DNA from: Isoetes taiwanensis
Taxonomy: Eukaryota; Streptophyta; Lycopodiopsida; Isoetales; Isoetaceae
Assembly (NCBI GenBank): GCA_021234155.1
Contig: JAJEKV010000009.1
Coordinates: 8,934,546-8,998,545, forward strand
Length of the DNA stretch: 64,000 nucleotides
Direction of reading: 5' to 3'
Positions 43,960 to 55,422 of this stretch are shown here, piece after piece. The translations under genes and the position numbers were made by a program. The notes under the pieces were generated by a model that was given only the letters and a program-made list of their open reading frames with translations, searched no databases and was not told where the DNA came from. Each line of letters starts with the position of its first letter. Position 1 is the stretch's first letter.

Positions 43960-44740
43960 ATCTAATGTGGAACCTCTCCACTTTGGAAGACCAACAATCT
44001 AGATACAATGTCATACGTATCCATTCTTCTATCCATGGCATCCTTGTAGGCAACCACAGGAAGCACCTCATCAATAATATCAGTGTGTGGCATCATGTAG
44101 GCAAGCCTGTACATGCTCTCCAAAATTATCTATAAAATCTTTACACATAGCATTAAACTCATGATTGAACATATCTCTCATTTTTTGCCCTATTTGAATT
44201 GAAATGGTGGCTTCAAATGTAGTTGAAAGGATCTGTTTGGCTTCTTCACATGCCTCAATGGCCTTAGAAAAGGTTTATCCATCATTCTCAAGTCTCCATC
44301 ATATACCCTGTATAATAGAGGAGCAATGTGCTTTATAACACTTGTATCAAAATCTTCTGCTCCTAAATTGGGATCTCCAACAATGGCTTTGACCGTAAAT
44401 ACTCCCATACCAATATTAAGTATGCAGACATCAAAAAACCCTGCGCCCAAGTATAGTATCATCACATTTTTTTGGGCTATTTGGAATAGAGGGTAGCTGG
44501 TACTGTGCTAATGCAGCAGCCATATTTTCACTTATGAGCCTTACGTTTGTTGATCCTCAATCTGACTCGCATCTAAAACTAATTGTCTTTAGCAATATTG
44601 AAGCACCCTAGAATCGTGACCAATACACATCTTATCTCATGAAAGAAGTCAATCTGTGCATTTTCTTTGGCTCTCCTTATGACCATAGCATATATTGCTT
44701 CTGGCCTAAAGCTCTGATTTCAAATTATAATAGAGTGCTG
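43960..44740 (-). pseudogene. HSP70 chaperone fragment, diverged, ATPase domain
   Basis: In order on the minus strand: PEAIYAMVIRRAKENAQ and VLVTILGCFN (the family's VVTVPAYFN position), then a stop and frameshift. Next are VRLISENMAAALA (family VLRIINEPTAAAIA), ILYLGAGFFDVCILNIG (phosphate-2 loop, family DLGGGTFDVSIL), FTVKAIVGDPNLGAEDFD and KHIAPLL. Finally RDMFNHEF and DIIDEVLPVVAYKDAMDR sit in another frame near 44000-44100. These cover roughly residues 120-360 of an HSP70 ATPase domain without introns. The nucleotide-binding glycines are partly lost and several stops occur, so this is an old pseudogene, perhaps of a retrocopy. Confidence 0.75.
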
Positions 44741-47625
44741 CTTATCTGGCCCTTCTTTGACCTCAAAGGGCCACTCCAGGGTCTTTGAAAGGTCTCCCTA
44801 GGAGCCTTTTTCAAGAAAATAAAGTCATGTTGGCATGGGGATCGATCCCGCTTCATATAATGCATAAAGCGCTTTCATACCGTAATTAAAAAGAAAAGTA
44901 GTAAGACCAGTTTTGCACATAGCTCCAATCGCCGGAAGGCAAGCCAAGAAGCTGCTTATCCAGGCATTCCTGGAATGTATCATTCGACCAACTAAAAATA
45001 ACGCCTGTAACATCTTGAACAGGCAGGTTACGTTGCGCAGCATGTCTACCACAGTAGAAGATGAAAAAAAGCTTATGCGAAAAGCTCCGAAGATCTGCAA
45101 AAAAACTCACACGATATTTGTCAGATCTGCACCGCTATTTCCTTTTGTTTCTGCATTCATAATGATGAATGCTGACACCTGAAAGGAAGCTCGAGCAACC
45201 ATGCTAACAACGTACTGCCTTGCTTCCAGCATTACAATCTTTTGCTTCACTCAAACTTCTGAACTCTATCGAGATTGCACCTCAACTTGCAGACCCGCGA
45301 AGAAAGAACTGCAGACAACAACTCTGAGATTAGCAGAGCAATGCCAATAATAGAATTTGAGAAACGAGTATGCATATTTTTTGATGCTTAGGTTTGAGCT
45401 GACCTGCTTTGGAGATACAATTCATGGGACACAGATGTCTGAAGCACCAAATTAGTTGCACTACCATAGCCGAAAATTACTTCTCTGCACTTTCGCCCTT
45501 ACCCCTACTCTTCTAGAAAATAGAAATGTTGTTTTTTTTTTCATGCGACACAGATGCCCTTCCCTTTTCCGATTCTCAAAAGCCAAACTCTAGCAAATCG
45601 AAAGCTCCACAGATCCGTCAATAGACCTACCGGACCTCCAAATCTTGTTTTTCTAAGCATTTTTACAAATGCTTAAGCCATGCAATCGATCTTGGCATGC
45701 ACTAGACTAAGGCTACCAAGCAACAAATCAAGGGCTTCCAAAATATGAGATTCAAACCATGATTGCGGCATGGTATGGTGGAGCTGCGACGCCGGAACCG
45801 AAAAGCATAGGAAACAAGGTGCTACGCACGAGGGGTTGCCCTGCTGTGGCACAAAAGCATGTCTTCATGGTTTCTTCTTTGTCGTTTCATATCGAGTCTC
45901 TGTTATTTGAAAACAGGATGTCGTTTTCGATTTCGATCTATGTAGGTAACTTTTTTCAATTAGGGGATGTAATTTTAATTTGGAGCCGACGTGGCCATCA
46001 TCGAGCCACGGATTGAAACAACATATATGAGTAACTTTATTTTACCATCGAGCATGGAAGAGTTTTTTCAACTCTATTTAGGAGTATTGACAGCCGGAAT
46101 GATATAACTGAATCAATCATCCTTTCCAACATATTGATAATGAAATTGATTGGTTTGTTGCAGATAAAATCCGTTTAGTTTGAAGTTTTGAGAGCAATTT
46201 TTTATAACTTGTGATTCAATAGGTTCAATCAAGAAACTTATAAACAAGAGATGCCACACTTGTTGAACGCACGCTCCAAAAGCCATTCTCACATTATCCA
46301 AACAAAAGGACTGGATTCTTTTCTAAGCTGCAATTGAAATTATAAACTTTGTTATTTATTTATGTATTTTCATGATTATTAGAGGATCATATTTTACTCC
46401 AATAAGGTATAAGCTTGAGTTAGCTTACAATCATTGCACGGATCAGCCCTCAAACTAATACTAAATGTCAAACTAATAACAAAGAAAATGTCCTTATGTC
46501 AATCGAACAGGGAAGTGAAGAATTGGAGAAATCCCCCATTCGGGCATATTACACGCATTAAACTCATTGGGTTGCTTGCTAGGTTAAAATTTCATCTCTT
46601 TGCTTGGTTATTGGGTTTGTGGTCTATATCCAAAAAAGGCTGTGCAACTACAATTGCATCTTTCAATTCCTCACAGTTTAAGCACGTCCAATTATTTAGA
46701 TGACCATCTTATCCGGTTATTTGCTCATGGACTCCCGTTGACTGCAAATAAAGCATTTGAAAAAGTCACAGATAGGCTCATACACAAACATATTTAGGTA
46801 AGCCCATGACATTTGTTTAGTATCCTTTGTTTCGTTATTGCGAAACATTTACTACTACTTTTATTCACATGAGAATATACTCCCTCTCTACAAGTAAAAA
46901 ACTTCTGCTTTTATTATGTTTATCAGCCATTCGATATTGGCTTCTGTTTAGAACGAGAATGCTTTGGAGCTTTGAAGAGTTGCTGTTGTTGAAGCAATTG
47001 TATCAAACATGTCAAACACTCTAATATTGCTTCATCTTTCAGGTAAAAACCATGACTGTTCTTGCTCTTGATAAATTAGATTGCAAAGGTTCATCTAAAG
47101 GTGCCACTTTTTATTTTAACCAGCTTCAATTGTGGCATAGCTTCCATTGTGGCAACAGGTGCTTCTCTTCTGGACATTATCATTTGCCTGCTCTATTGTA
47201 GGAATGCTTTCCAATTTCCCTATCTTCTTTCTTTGTTCTAAACTCTAAACATAACATCCGTTTAGTTTATAACAGCTACAGCCAGACTGCATTTACTGGG
47301 CAGGTCTCTGAACTGTTTGTCTTAAATGGGGCTGCGCCTACACTCAACTCTGAAGGTCAGCTGCAATTGGGAAAGGAAATTTCTTTCACTCAAGGAAAGA
47401 TCAAGTGCCATACAAACTTTTATTACCTGTTTCAAATAGTCCTCTTTATTGCCTTTCAGTAGGGCTCACATGAAACGATGTATATGTTCAGGGTGTCCTA
47501 TCTGTTAGAATGTGTGAACATAATGAATATACTATCAGAATGACAGGATGTATGGCACATAGGAAGGGCGATCCTGGTTTGAAAGAAGCATAGCTGTACA
47601 GTTGCTATTGAAGTAACAACGGACG
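44741..47625. other. Gene-poor region, about 2.9 kb
   Basis: No recognised gene. Short frames at 44825-45182 overlap on both strands and are not conserved-looking. The last part (47040-47600) may hold the 3' flank of the minus-strand transporter. Confidence 0.6.
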
Positions 47626-49336
47626 TCAGGTTTCTGGCATCTTACATTGTTCCTGTATTAGTGATAGCAGCCAGTAAGTGACAGCAGCTATTAGAGAACC
47701 AGCAAACCATGCATTATCATATATCACCAATGCCACTAATGGTGCAGAGCTAAGTAATCCAACAGCATGCATAAAACCTGGAATGTTGGGAAGAATTCCA
47801 GCAATAAGTGCAACAATAGCAAGAACATTAACTCCATTTGTATACCAATAAGGATCAGACTTGCTCATGGAATATAAGCTATTTAAATCGATATAGGTCT
47901 TCCTTATAGCATAATAGTCTACAAGAAAAATTCCTAGCAAAGGAGCTAGCAGTGCAGAATATCCTACAAGCCATGTGTTAATGAAACTTTCACTAGATTG
48001 CATAAGTCTCCATGGCAGAAAGAGGAGACCAAAAGCTGCTGTAGTCATTGCTCCCATTCTGTAAGAAAAAACTTTGGGCTTCCAACTTACCAGAGCATTG
48101 GCAGAGGCCACAACATTCGCAGCAATGTTAGTTGGCAATGTAGCGAATATTACGCCAAGTAAGGCTACTAAAGTTGGGACAAATCCCCCAATTTTGCCAA
48201 GAACATCTACTGGATTTGACAAAAGCTTTCCAAATATTACCTCACCAGTGGAGGTTACTGCCAGTCCAACAAAAGCAAATGCGCCCATGTATATTGGCAG
48301 TCCTAAATGGCCAAGAATCTGATCAGCCTGACTTTGCGAATACCTTGTGAAATCTGTAGAAGAGGGATTGCAACTCAGAATCATACTTTAAATGCTTTTT
48401 CAAATGGTAAAATACTCAGCTAGAATCACAATAAAATTATAAGGCAACAGAAACTAACCTGCAATGTTGAGACTTAGCGCGCCCCAGAAGGCAACATTAG
48501 CAGTAAGTGTTGGGAAGAAAGCTCGCCAGAATTGGCCCTGTTTTGTCCCTCCTGGACCAAATATGGAAGGCGCAGATAACATGGGCCCAAATCCACCTGC
48601 CTTAATGTATGCCCAAATAAGAAGTGCAGCAGATAAAATGATTAAAATGGGAGCGCAATATTGCTCGAGCTTGCGGATGCTTTCCATGCCAGTGTGGATC
48701 ACTACAACCTGTAAAATCCAAAAGAAGATGAAGCAACATACTTAATTCAGCAGCAGATGTGCCAAGCCAAGGTATAATGTTTCCAGTTAGTGCGCCTCCA
48801 AACCAACTGTTAAGAAGCGTGAAGGTGAAGATTGCGTGACCACCATTCCATGTCTCAATTCCAAACCAACCACATGCAATCAATGCCCTAAGCATGACAG
48901 GAATATGTGCACCTAATACGCCAAAAGGTGCCCTTGCAAGAACAGAAAATGGAATGCCATACTTGGTTCCAGCATGACCAAGCATAGAACAGATCAAAGC
49001 TGTGATAATATTTCCAGCAACAACAGTACCTAATCCTTGCCACCATGACATGCCTATTTCAACCAAACTTCCAGCCAAATAATAAGATGGCAACCCCACT
49101 ACAATACCTATCCATAGTGCTGACATATCCCATGCTCCAAAGCTTCTCTCCTCTGGAGGTACAGGAGCCAAATCTTCGTTGTAAAGCGCCCCATTAACAA
49201 CTTCAGAGCTGACAATGCAGCTAGGTTTTTTGCATAGATCCGTTCTGCAATTTTGACTACAAAGTGGTTCTGTGATCAGAATTTGAGTCAACGAGCTGCT
49301 GGACTGCAGCTTGGATTTGGAGGTTGTTATGTCCAT
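47626..49336 (-). CDS. NCS1: NCS1-family nucleobase transporter (PLUTO-like), two exons, one apparent frameshift
   Basis: NCS1 carriers import uracil, adenine or allantoin with a cation; the Arabidopsis protein PLUTO is in the plastid envelope. Exon 1 (48459-49336) has a Ser/Thr/Lys-rich N terminus (MDITTSKSKLQSSSSL), then LYNEDLAPVPPEERSFGAWD, SALWIGIVVGLPSYYLAGSL, SWWQGLGTVVAGN, GTKYGIPFSVLARAPFGVLG and CGWFGIETWNGG. A one-base slip near 48740 separates LGTSAAEL from CFIFFWILQVVVIHTGMESI. A 105-bp GT-AG intron (48354-48458) precedes exon 2 with DFTRYSQSQADQILGHLGLP, TLPTNIAANVVASANALV and a final EQCKMPET. About 12 helices are expected and present. The start is the ATG at 49334-49336, after an in-frame TAA. 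If the slip is an assembly error the gene is intact; it is far better preserved than its neighbours. Confidence 0.9.
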
Positions 49337-50503
49337 GTGATTTAACAAATAAGTTTAGATCCAATGGATTTTGCAGAACATAAGTACAAGGTTGAAAGAA
49401 TTGAGGATGCATCTGCTAGTGAGTTGCGTGCAAGGATCTCCCAAGGAACAGGAATGAAAAAAGAAGCGGGAAGAATGCCATGACCAAATGCAGAGCAGCC
49501 TAAAAATTCTTTCTTCAAAGGAAGCCAGGGCAAGAATGAGGAAAATGCCCACCGGTAGTGGGTTGGCCTCCAGTGCAAAATTTCCTAAAGCAGACTCTTG
49601 CTTCTCATACACCGCAGAAAAACAAAACAGAAAGCCTGCTACATCAGTTCAGACCAGTCCGGTGCCATCGCCAGTTCTGGCAGCTGCTCAGGGGTCGAAC
49701 CGAGATGTTCATCAAATGGAGCTGCCAGTTACCCGGTTAGAACATGTGCCATCCAGAACGAAGCTGACCTAGCATTTACAGTCAGCAGCCAGTTTTTAGC
49801 AGTCATCAGCATATGCTAGGTATATGCCAGCATATACTTGAATATGCCCACATACCCACATAAACGAGGGTTTGCCCCCCTAGGGGCAACCCAAAAAGAT
49901 GGAAGAATTGGCAATAGATGGTGCTTTTACCCATCTCGGCCGTCCCAAGAAAAGAGGAAAAGAAAAGCCTCTATTTTTTTTTCTGTAGCTGCCACCTCAC
50001 CAGCTCCATTAAAATATCATAAGTGGTCTACGCCATAGCCCTGTTCGTGCTTGCGCCGGAAAGGGGCACGTCTCATGGCTACGCATTAATCTAAGCAAAA
50101 CAAACGTTAGATAACCCCTTTTTTTTTTCCCCACCTTGCCATCTCATTAATTCGCATTAAATGCAATTAAATATTGTTCCCACCTCATCATGTGGCATTT
50201 ATTGCTCTCAAATTATGTGGCAACATCTAGGCCATTCATCCTGCACCTCCCCTTTGATCCAACGGTTTAAAGATGGGGGGCATGCCCCCATGCATGCCCA
50301 TACATGCCTATACACTTAAATGTGCGGCCAAGATTTAACCTCTCGGATTCGACGGCCTAGATGAAAAGGAGCGAGTAATGTGTCCCACACATCAAAGTGT
50401 GTTTATATATATAATGATATAGATATAGATGATATACTTTGCTCTGTACCTTCACTTTGATTAATGCGGTAGCCTGTTTCATGCACTCAGTCGTCTGATC
50501 TTA
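49337..50503. other. Intergenic region between divergent NCS1 and MEX1-like genes
   Basis: About 1.2 kb that probably contains the upstream regions of both genes, which diverge. It includes GGGTTTGCCCCCCTAGGGGC at about 49868 (palindromic) and GGGGGGCATGCCCCC at 50276. No promoter element can be assigned. Confidence 0.5.
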
Positions 50504-50710
50504 GGCTACGTTCCCATGGAAACAACCGGACCTCGAAATTTCTTTTCAAGGTGAAGTCGAGCCAGTTCCCATGTTCAGATTTAACTTCAAAATTTGAGGT
50601 CAACTTCCAAGGCTGGCTTCGATTTTTCAGAAATGGAGGGGGATTTCTGAACTCTCCGGTTACTTGCCTTTGAATCGTGAGTCCGGTCAGAGGCGCATGG
50701 GAACGTAGCC
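50504..50710. mobile_element. 207-bp Tourist-like MITE (TTA target duplication)
   Basis: Inverted ends GGCTACGTTCCCATG at 50504-50518 and its complement at 50696-50710. TTA flanks both sides (50501-50503, 50711-50713). Both features fit PIF/Harbinger-derived Tourist MITEs. It ends 57 bases before the MEX1-like ATG. Confidence 0.92.
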
Positions 50711-50767
50711 TTAGTCCTGTTACGGTTTTCCTCTTCTGTGCAGGCATTTCAGGCCAGCACTGGTACC

Positions 50768-53700
50768 ATGGAAGCTTTGCTTTCTCCAACTTACTGGGGA
50801 TCCAAAGATTCCCCATGTGCCTCTGTTAAGGTGAGAATCGGGGTCTGAATTGGTGCTCATTATTGTGCATTTTGATATAGGAACTAGTTTAAATGAAAAT
50901 GCTTTTGGCAGTCATGTTATAAGAAGGTGGTTTAAAGTATCTTTTGAAAAATATTTACAGAATAGTTCAGCATTTATCATTCTGCTTTTTGGAAAAGATG
51001 AACACAGCTATAGGCATGTTGTTTTATCCTTTGGATAGAACATCTAAGGCTTTCAGACCCTTCAAGATAGAAACTATTTTAGACAAATAAATAGCTTAAC
51101 AAGGAAGGAAGGAAGGTATTTTTATTGTCTACGGAGACCAATCGGTCTATGGGACCCAATACAAAAGCGCAGCAAGCGGATTACTATCCGGATTAAAAAA
51201 CCCCCGCCCCGAAGGGTTTTCGAGGGAAAAACCGTGGCAGCAATCAGCCTGCTGACAAACTGTTCCAATGTACAAAATGCAAAAACACACAAATATATAC
51301 ACTCATGCACCGCATTTAGTAGTGCCCGATCACGCAGCCGCCGGACGGGGCAAAGGTGAGCTCGCAGATCCAAGACCTCCAAAATGTAATGACCCCGAGC
51401 ACGCATCTTGGCCCAAAAAATGTAGGGGCAAGTCCGGCCGTACTAAGGGAGCGATACCGCCGCCCCAATCAATGTTTGGGCAACTCGAAAGTGTGAGACT
51501 CATCCTCAATGGCACCCGCTTGACAAAGACCGACAGAGCATGTCCCGGCGGGGCTCCCCAATCCACCTACCCTCGATGCGAAGATGGTGGGCACCGTGCG
51601 AATGGAGGCAATGAGTCTGGCGGCTTTTTCGGGCACCGGGAACGCAGTAGAGCTGCCGGGCCCCGGCTAACCCGGGGTTGATGTGCTCCTTGTAATGGGT
51701 CGCTTTGACCTTCTCTAGAGCCGGGGTCCCGAGCTTGCCAAGGAAGCAAGCGCCCGGTACTCCCCGCAGGCCGCCACGATCGGCCTCTGTATCCACCTGC
51801 ACGCTTTTGTGCATCCGCGACGCTCCATCCGGGCGAACCACCGATCTCTTACCCCTCCAATAGGCCCCTCTCGAGCTGCGGGCACATTGCCACAGCGTAA
51901 GCCAGTCGCGGGAGCCTAACATCACCCATATTAACCACTTTTCAAAAATAGACGATGTGTCTATCAAGGGCTGCCTTTGAAGCGTAAAGAATCCGCTTTC
52001 CTATAGCAGACCTCGATAGGGGACTGAAGGTTTCACCCCCAAAGGTTCGCGTGCAAAAATGCCTTCTCGCTTTTGCTCCAAGTCATTCCAGTGTCGCCAA
52101 AGAGACGGGCGGGCCCCAAACCTCGACTCAGCGTCTGGAAGGGCGGACAAGGTCGGTGCGAAATAGATGTGACCGATGGCCCCAATCATAGAGCTCGCCT
52201 CGGTGACCATTGTTCTCGCATGGCATAAAGCGCTTTCCACCCTCTTGTCACCCGCAAGTTTTTATGGACGCCTCCCAACAGAGCGAGGAGGGGAACTCCA
52301 CCCCTAGGTACTTGTAGGTGGGCGGACCTTCACAAAGTTGTCCCCGATATGTGAGTGCGAGGTGTGGGGTGGCGTGAAGAGGATATGAGAACCACCCCGG
52401 TCTTGGCTAGATTCACGCCATGTCCGTAGCTCCATTGAATGTGTCTAGGGCATCCGTGATGAGACCGCATAGCTTCGGGTGTGGGCGGGGAAAGGTCAAC
52501 ATCGTCCGCATAGATGAGCCGGGCGATGACCTCGTGCAAAAGTTGTATGCCATCCCCCCATGCTCGCATGGCCGGGCTCTAACCGACAATGTAGAGGCCA
52601 AAAGTGTTGGTGAGAGGGGGGCAGCCCCCGCCGACCCTCGATACTACCGGTGAATGCTTGGTCCATCGACTGCATCCTGCCAAAACAACTCTCATACAGC
52701 CTGTATATGGCATTCTGCAAGGCAGCGGCAGCTCCAGTTGACGCAATCTAGCCCATAGCTTTTCCCGGGGGCTCAGATCAAAAGCCTTCGCGAAAGTCCA
52801 CAAAGCAAAGAATACAAGTCCCGCCCGATGGTTCCTACCGTCTTCAATTAGTGCCCGCAGTGTAAAGATATGGTCAATCGCTGAGTGGCGGGGTCTAAAG
52901 CCCGCTTGTGTGAGGGCTCGCGACATCTGCCGCCTCGCCCCAGTCAACCGCCGCCGAGAATGCCAGATAACAGCTTTGGCAAATACCGAATCGACCATGA
53001 TCGTCCCCAGAATTGGTCAGGCAAAGGTGGGGTTGCCCGCCTTGTGAATGGGGACAACCCCGCTTGTGGTCCATTGTCGGCGGAAACCTTCCCGCAATGA
53101 ACAGGCGCAGAGGATCGGCACCGCCACCGCCTCGCCCATTTGAGTAACTCGGCCCGCATACCATCGAGGTCACCGCCTTCCCATTAGCCAGCCATTGCAG
53201 GGCTCCACAACATCCTCCTCCGCGAGAACCAATGGGGGCCATCCCGTGGGGGTATGGGCGACACGCCCCCAGTGGGTCATAGAGCCGCCGCAAGTATCGC
53301 TCCCATTGCCCGTGTGACGCTCCCCGTAGGGCTGGCTGGCCTTCGGGCACTCGCGCCAAAAGGTTCGAGGATGAGTGTCTAGCAGTCAACATCTCCCCGA
53401 TGCCTGGCAAGGTACCACGCCTTTGTCTCCTTCCGGATGGGCGCGATCGCGTGTGGTGGCTCGCAAGCGGGCCCCGGATCCGTAATGTGACAGCTGGTGC
53501 TTATGTTTTTACACCGCATCAATTACGCGGAAATGTTACCGCCCCCGAGCGCGACACGGGGAAGGGGGGAGGGTCTCCGCCAAAGCACCCGCCCGGCTGC
53601 ATCCCGTAATAGCGAAGTCAACCGGGTCCGCTCACGCTCTAGTGTGGGGGTCCGCAGACTTGCCGGGCGGGGCATCCATGAGCATCTTCGGCCAGAAGTC

Positions 53701-55422
53701 CTCTCCGGCCGCTCATAATCTAGTCGCAACTGAGGATGGCGAGGGGCTGGCATAGTAGGGGTTCTGGCGGCTTGCCAAACCATGTCCAAATAAAGTGGGA
53801 GGTGATCTGAGTCGACCTCCTCATCCCGACTGTCGGTGCCCACCCGAAAACGACTGATGAGATGCATATCTTGGCGCAACTACGAGCACATAGTCCACCA
53901 CACTAGACCCTCCCCTCGATTGTCCCAATGCTCGCATGTGCACTTGCGAAAGTGGGCCACCGTGGACAGCCATTGCAAATTATCAAGTCAAAAATACCAC
54001 ATAGCAAGAGCAACCTGTCACAAAGCGAAAGTGACCTAGTTGTCATCCGATCCTCGTGGCGGGTTGCCTCTCAAGGGGCGTATGCTACATGACATCATCA
54101 TCGAGGGGGTCAAGAAATCAGGTTACCTCTGTGGGACGTAGCTGCATTGAAATCCCCAAGAAGGATGACCCTACCCAATCAAGCTTGTCTTTCCAGATGT
54201 CATCATATAGATCGACATAAGGGTCCATCCTATCCGCGATCGGAGTGGTCTGCGATAGAAGGTGCTCTCTGCGAGGGAAATAACAGCGCCGTAAAAAGAG
54301 GGTTGCCACGGTATTATGCACATGAACCCACAAGTACCGGTTGTGTCCGTCATTCTTCCTCGAGGCTAACCAAATGTGCCAAGGTTGTCCGGGTAGTACC
54401 AAGCAACCCCACCATGACCCCTCGTCCCATGCATGTATTGAAGACCGAGAAATGTTGGTAACCCTACAGATCGTAGCCAGGCCTCATGCTCCCATGTCTC
54501 CATGAGAAAGATGAGATCCATATCGGCTGCCACGGAGTTCAGACTGTCCCCCTTCTGCCAAGGGAAGCCTCGACAATTCCATGAGACCACCTGGAGGCAC
54601 AATTTCTATTTGTCAGCAGCCGTAGTATTTGCAGCCTGAGTCGCGGGGGGAGGACGGGAATCAGAGGCTGAGTGAGAAGTAGATGGAGCGGAGGCAGCAT
54701 GTAGCTGAGAGGGCGTGGGTCGTGAGGGAGCAGGAGTAGGAACAGGAGAAGGGGGGGCCATGGTAGGAGAAGCGTATGGGGCCACGTTCAACAAGCGGCT
54801 TGGGGCTGCGGGGTCGCAGCAGATAGCGGTCGGCGGAAAATGTGCATCCTGCCCCGAACCAATCCTGCGGCACCCCCTTGGTGGCGATCAATGCCTCTGA
54901 CCCTGACAAGCTCCTGTCTGCGTGCCTCCTGTTGTGCGGGTGTGCAGGCTTTCAGATCATGGCAAAATAGATCCTTGGGGCCTTTTTTTGCTATGAAATC
55001 TGTTTCTCATATGAAGCAGAAGTCTCATTTATCAATGGCAAGTTCTTGAATGTATCTGCCTGCATTTGTTCCCCCAATGTCAATAGTCTGATTCTCCGAA
55101 TGCGTTCCAGCTAGATGTACTACGAGGATGCTTTGCCATAGCACAAAGTTATCTTTTAATGTAGACCTATTTTCCTGCTTTATTTGTTGGGGAAAGAAAA
55201 TGCAGAATGTTGCTGACATTTGTTTAGAATTTTCAGGCTTCTATCAACCCCATCAAGACCAGTTCAAAAAGCGATGCATACTCCTATTGGAACTCTACCA
55301 GCGAGAAGTTGGCTGCATCTGCTACGCTTCCTTTCCTTCTTTTGCAATTACGACAGTTTATATTGAATATACAAAATTTAATGGTCGGAAATAAGACAAC
55401 GCTTTTTGCAATCCCATGGATG
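50768..55422 (+). pseudogene. MEX1: MEX1-like maltose exporter, first exons only, LINE inside intron 1
   Basis: MEX1 exports maltose from plastids after starch breakdown. Exon 1 (50768-50830) reads MEALLSPTYWGSKDSPCASV, then a GTGAGA donor. A probable exon 2 (from 54948, after TGTGCAG) reads AFRSWQNRSLGPFFAMKS and SHMKQKSHLSMASS, a transit-peptide-like Ser/Lys/Arg-rich stretch, then TGA in this frame. Exon 3 (55237-55422) reads SEKLAASATLPFLLLQLRQF and ILNIQNLMVGNKTTLFAIPW, which is the conserved start of the MEX1 membrane domain, followed by GTCAGT. Later exons with the other helices are not recognisable up to 57.6 kb. Intron 1 is about 4.1 kb because it holds a GC-rich LINE. It is either a truncated pseudogene or a gene with exons beyond what I can identify. 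Confidence 0.7.
51101..54930 (-). mobile_element. LINE-5: GC-rich, heavily degraded LINE of the same superfamily
   Basis: The 3' tail is four CCTT units (51101-51116, read on the minus strand) with the hairpin AGACC-GATT-GGTCT at 51135-51148. ORF2 is fragmented by many frameshifts. The endonuclease near 54600 reads VVSWNCRGFPWQKGDS, DLIFLMETWEHEAW and GGVAWYYPDN. The RT reads TQAGFRPRHSAIDHIFTLRA, TFAKAFDLSPREKLWARL, then GGGCPPLTNTFGLYI and RLIYADDVDL. ORF1 remnants before 54606 are Pro/Ser/Ala-rich. Base composition is much richer in G+C than the surrounding AT-rich DNA and than LINE-1 to LINE-4. The 5' end is approximate. It lies antisense within intron 1 of the MEX1-like gene. Confidence 0.85.
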
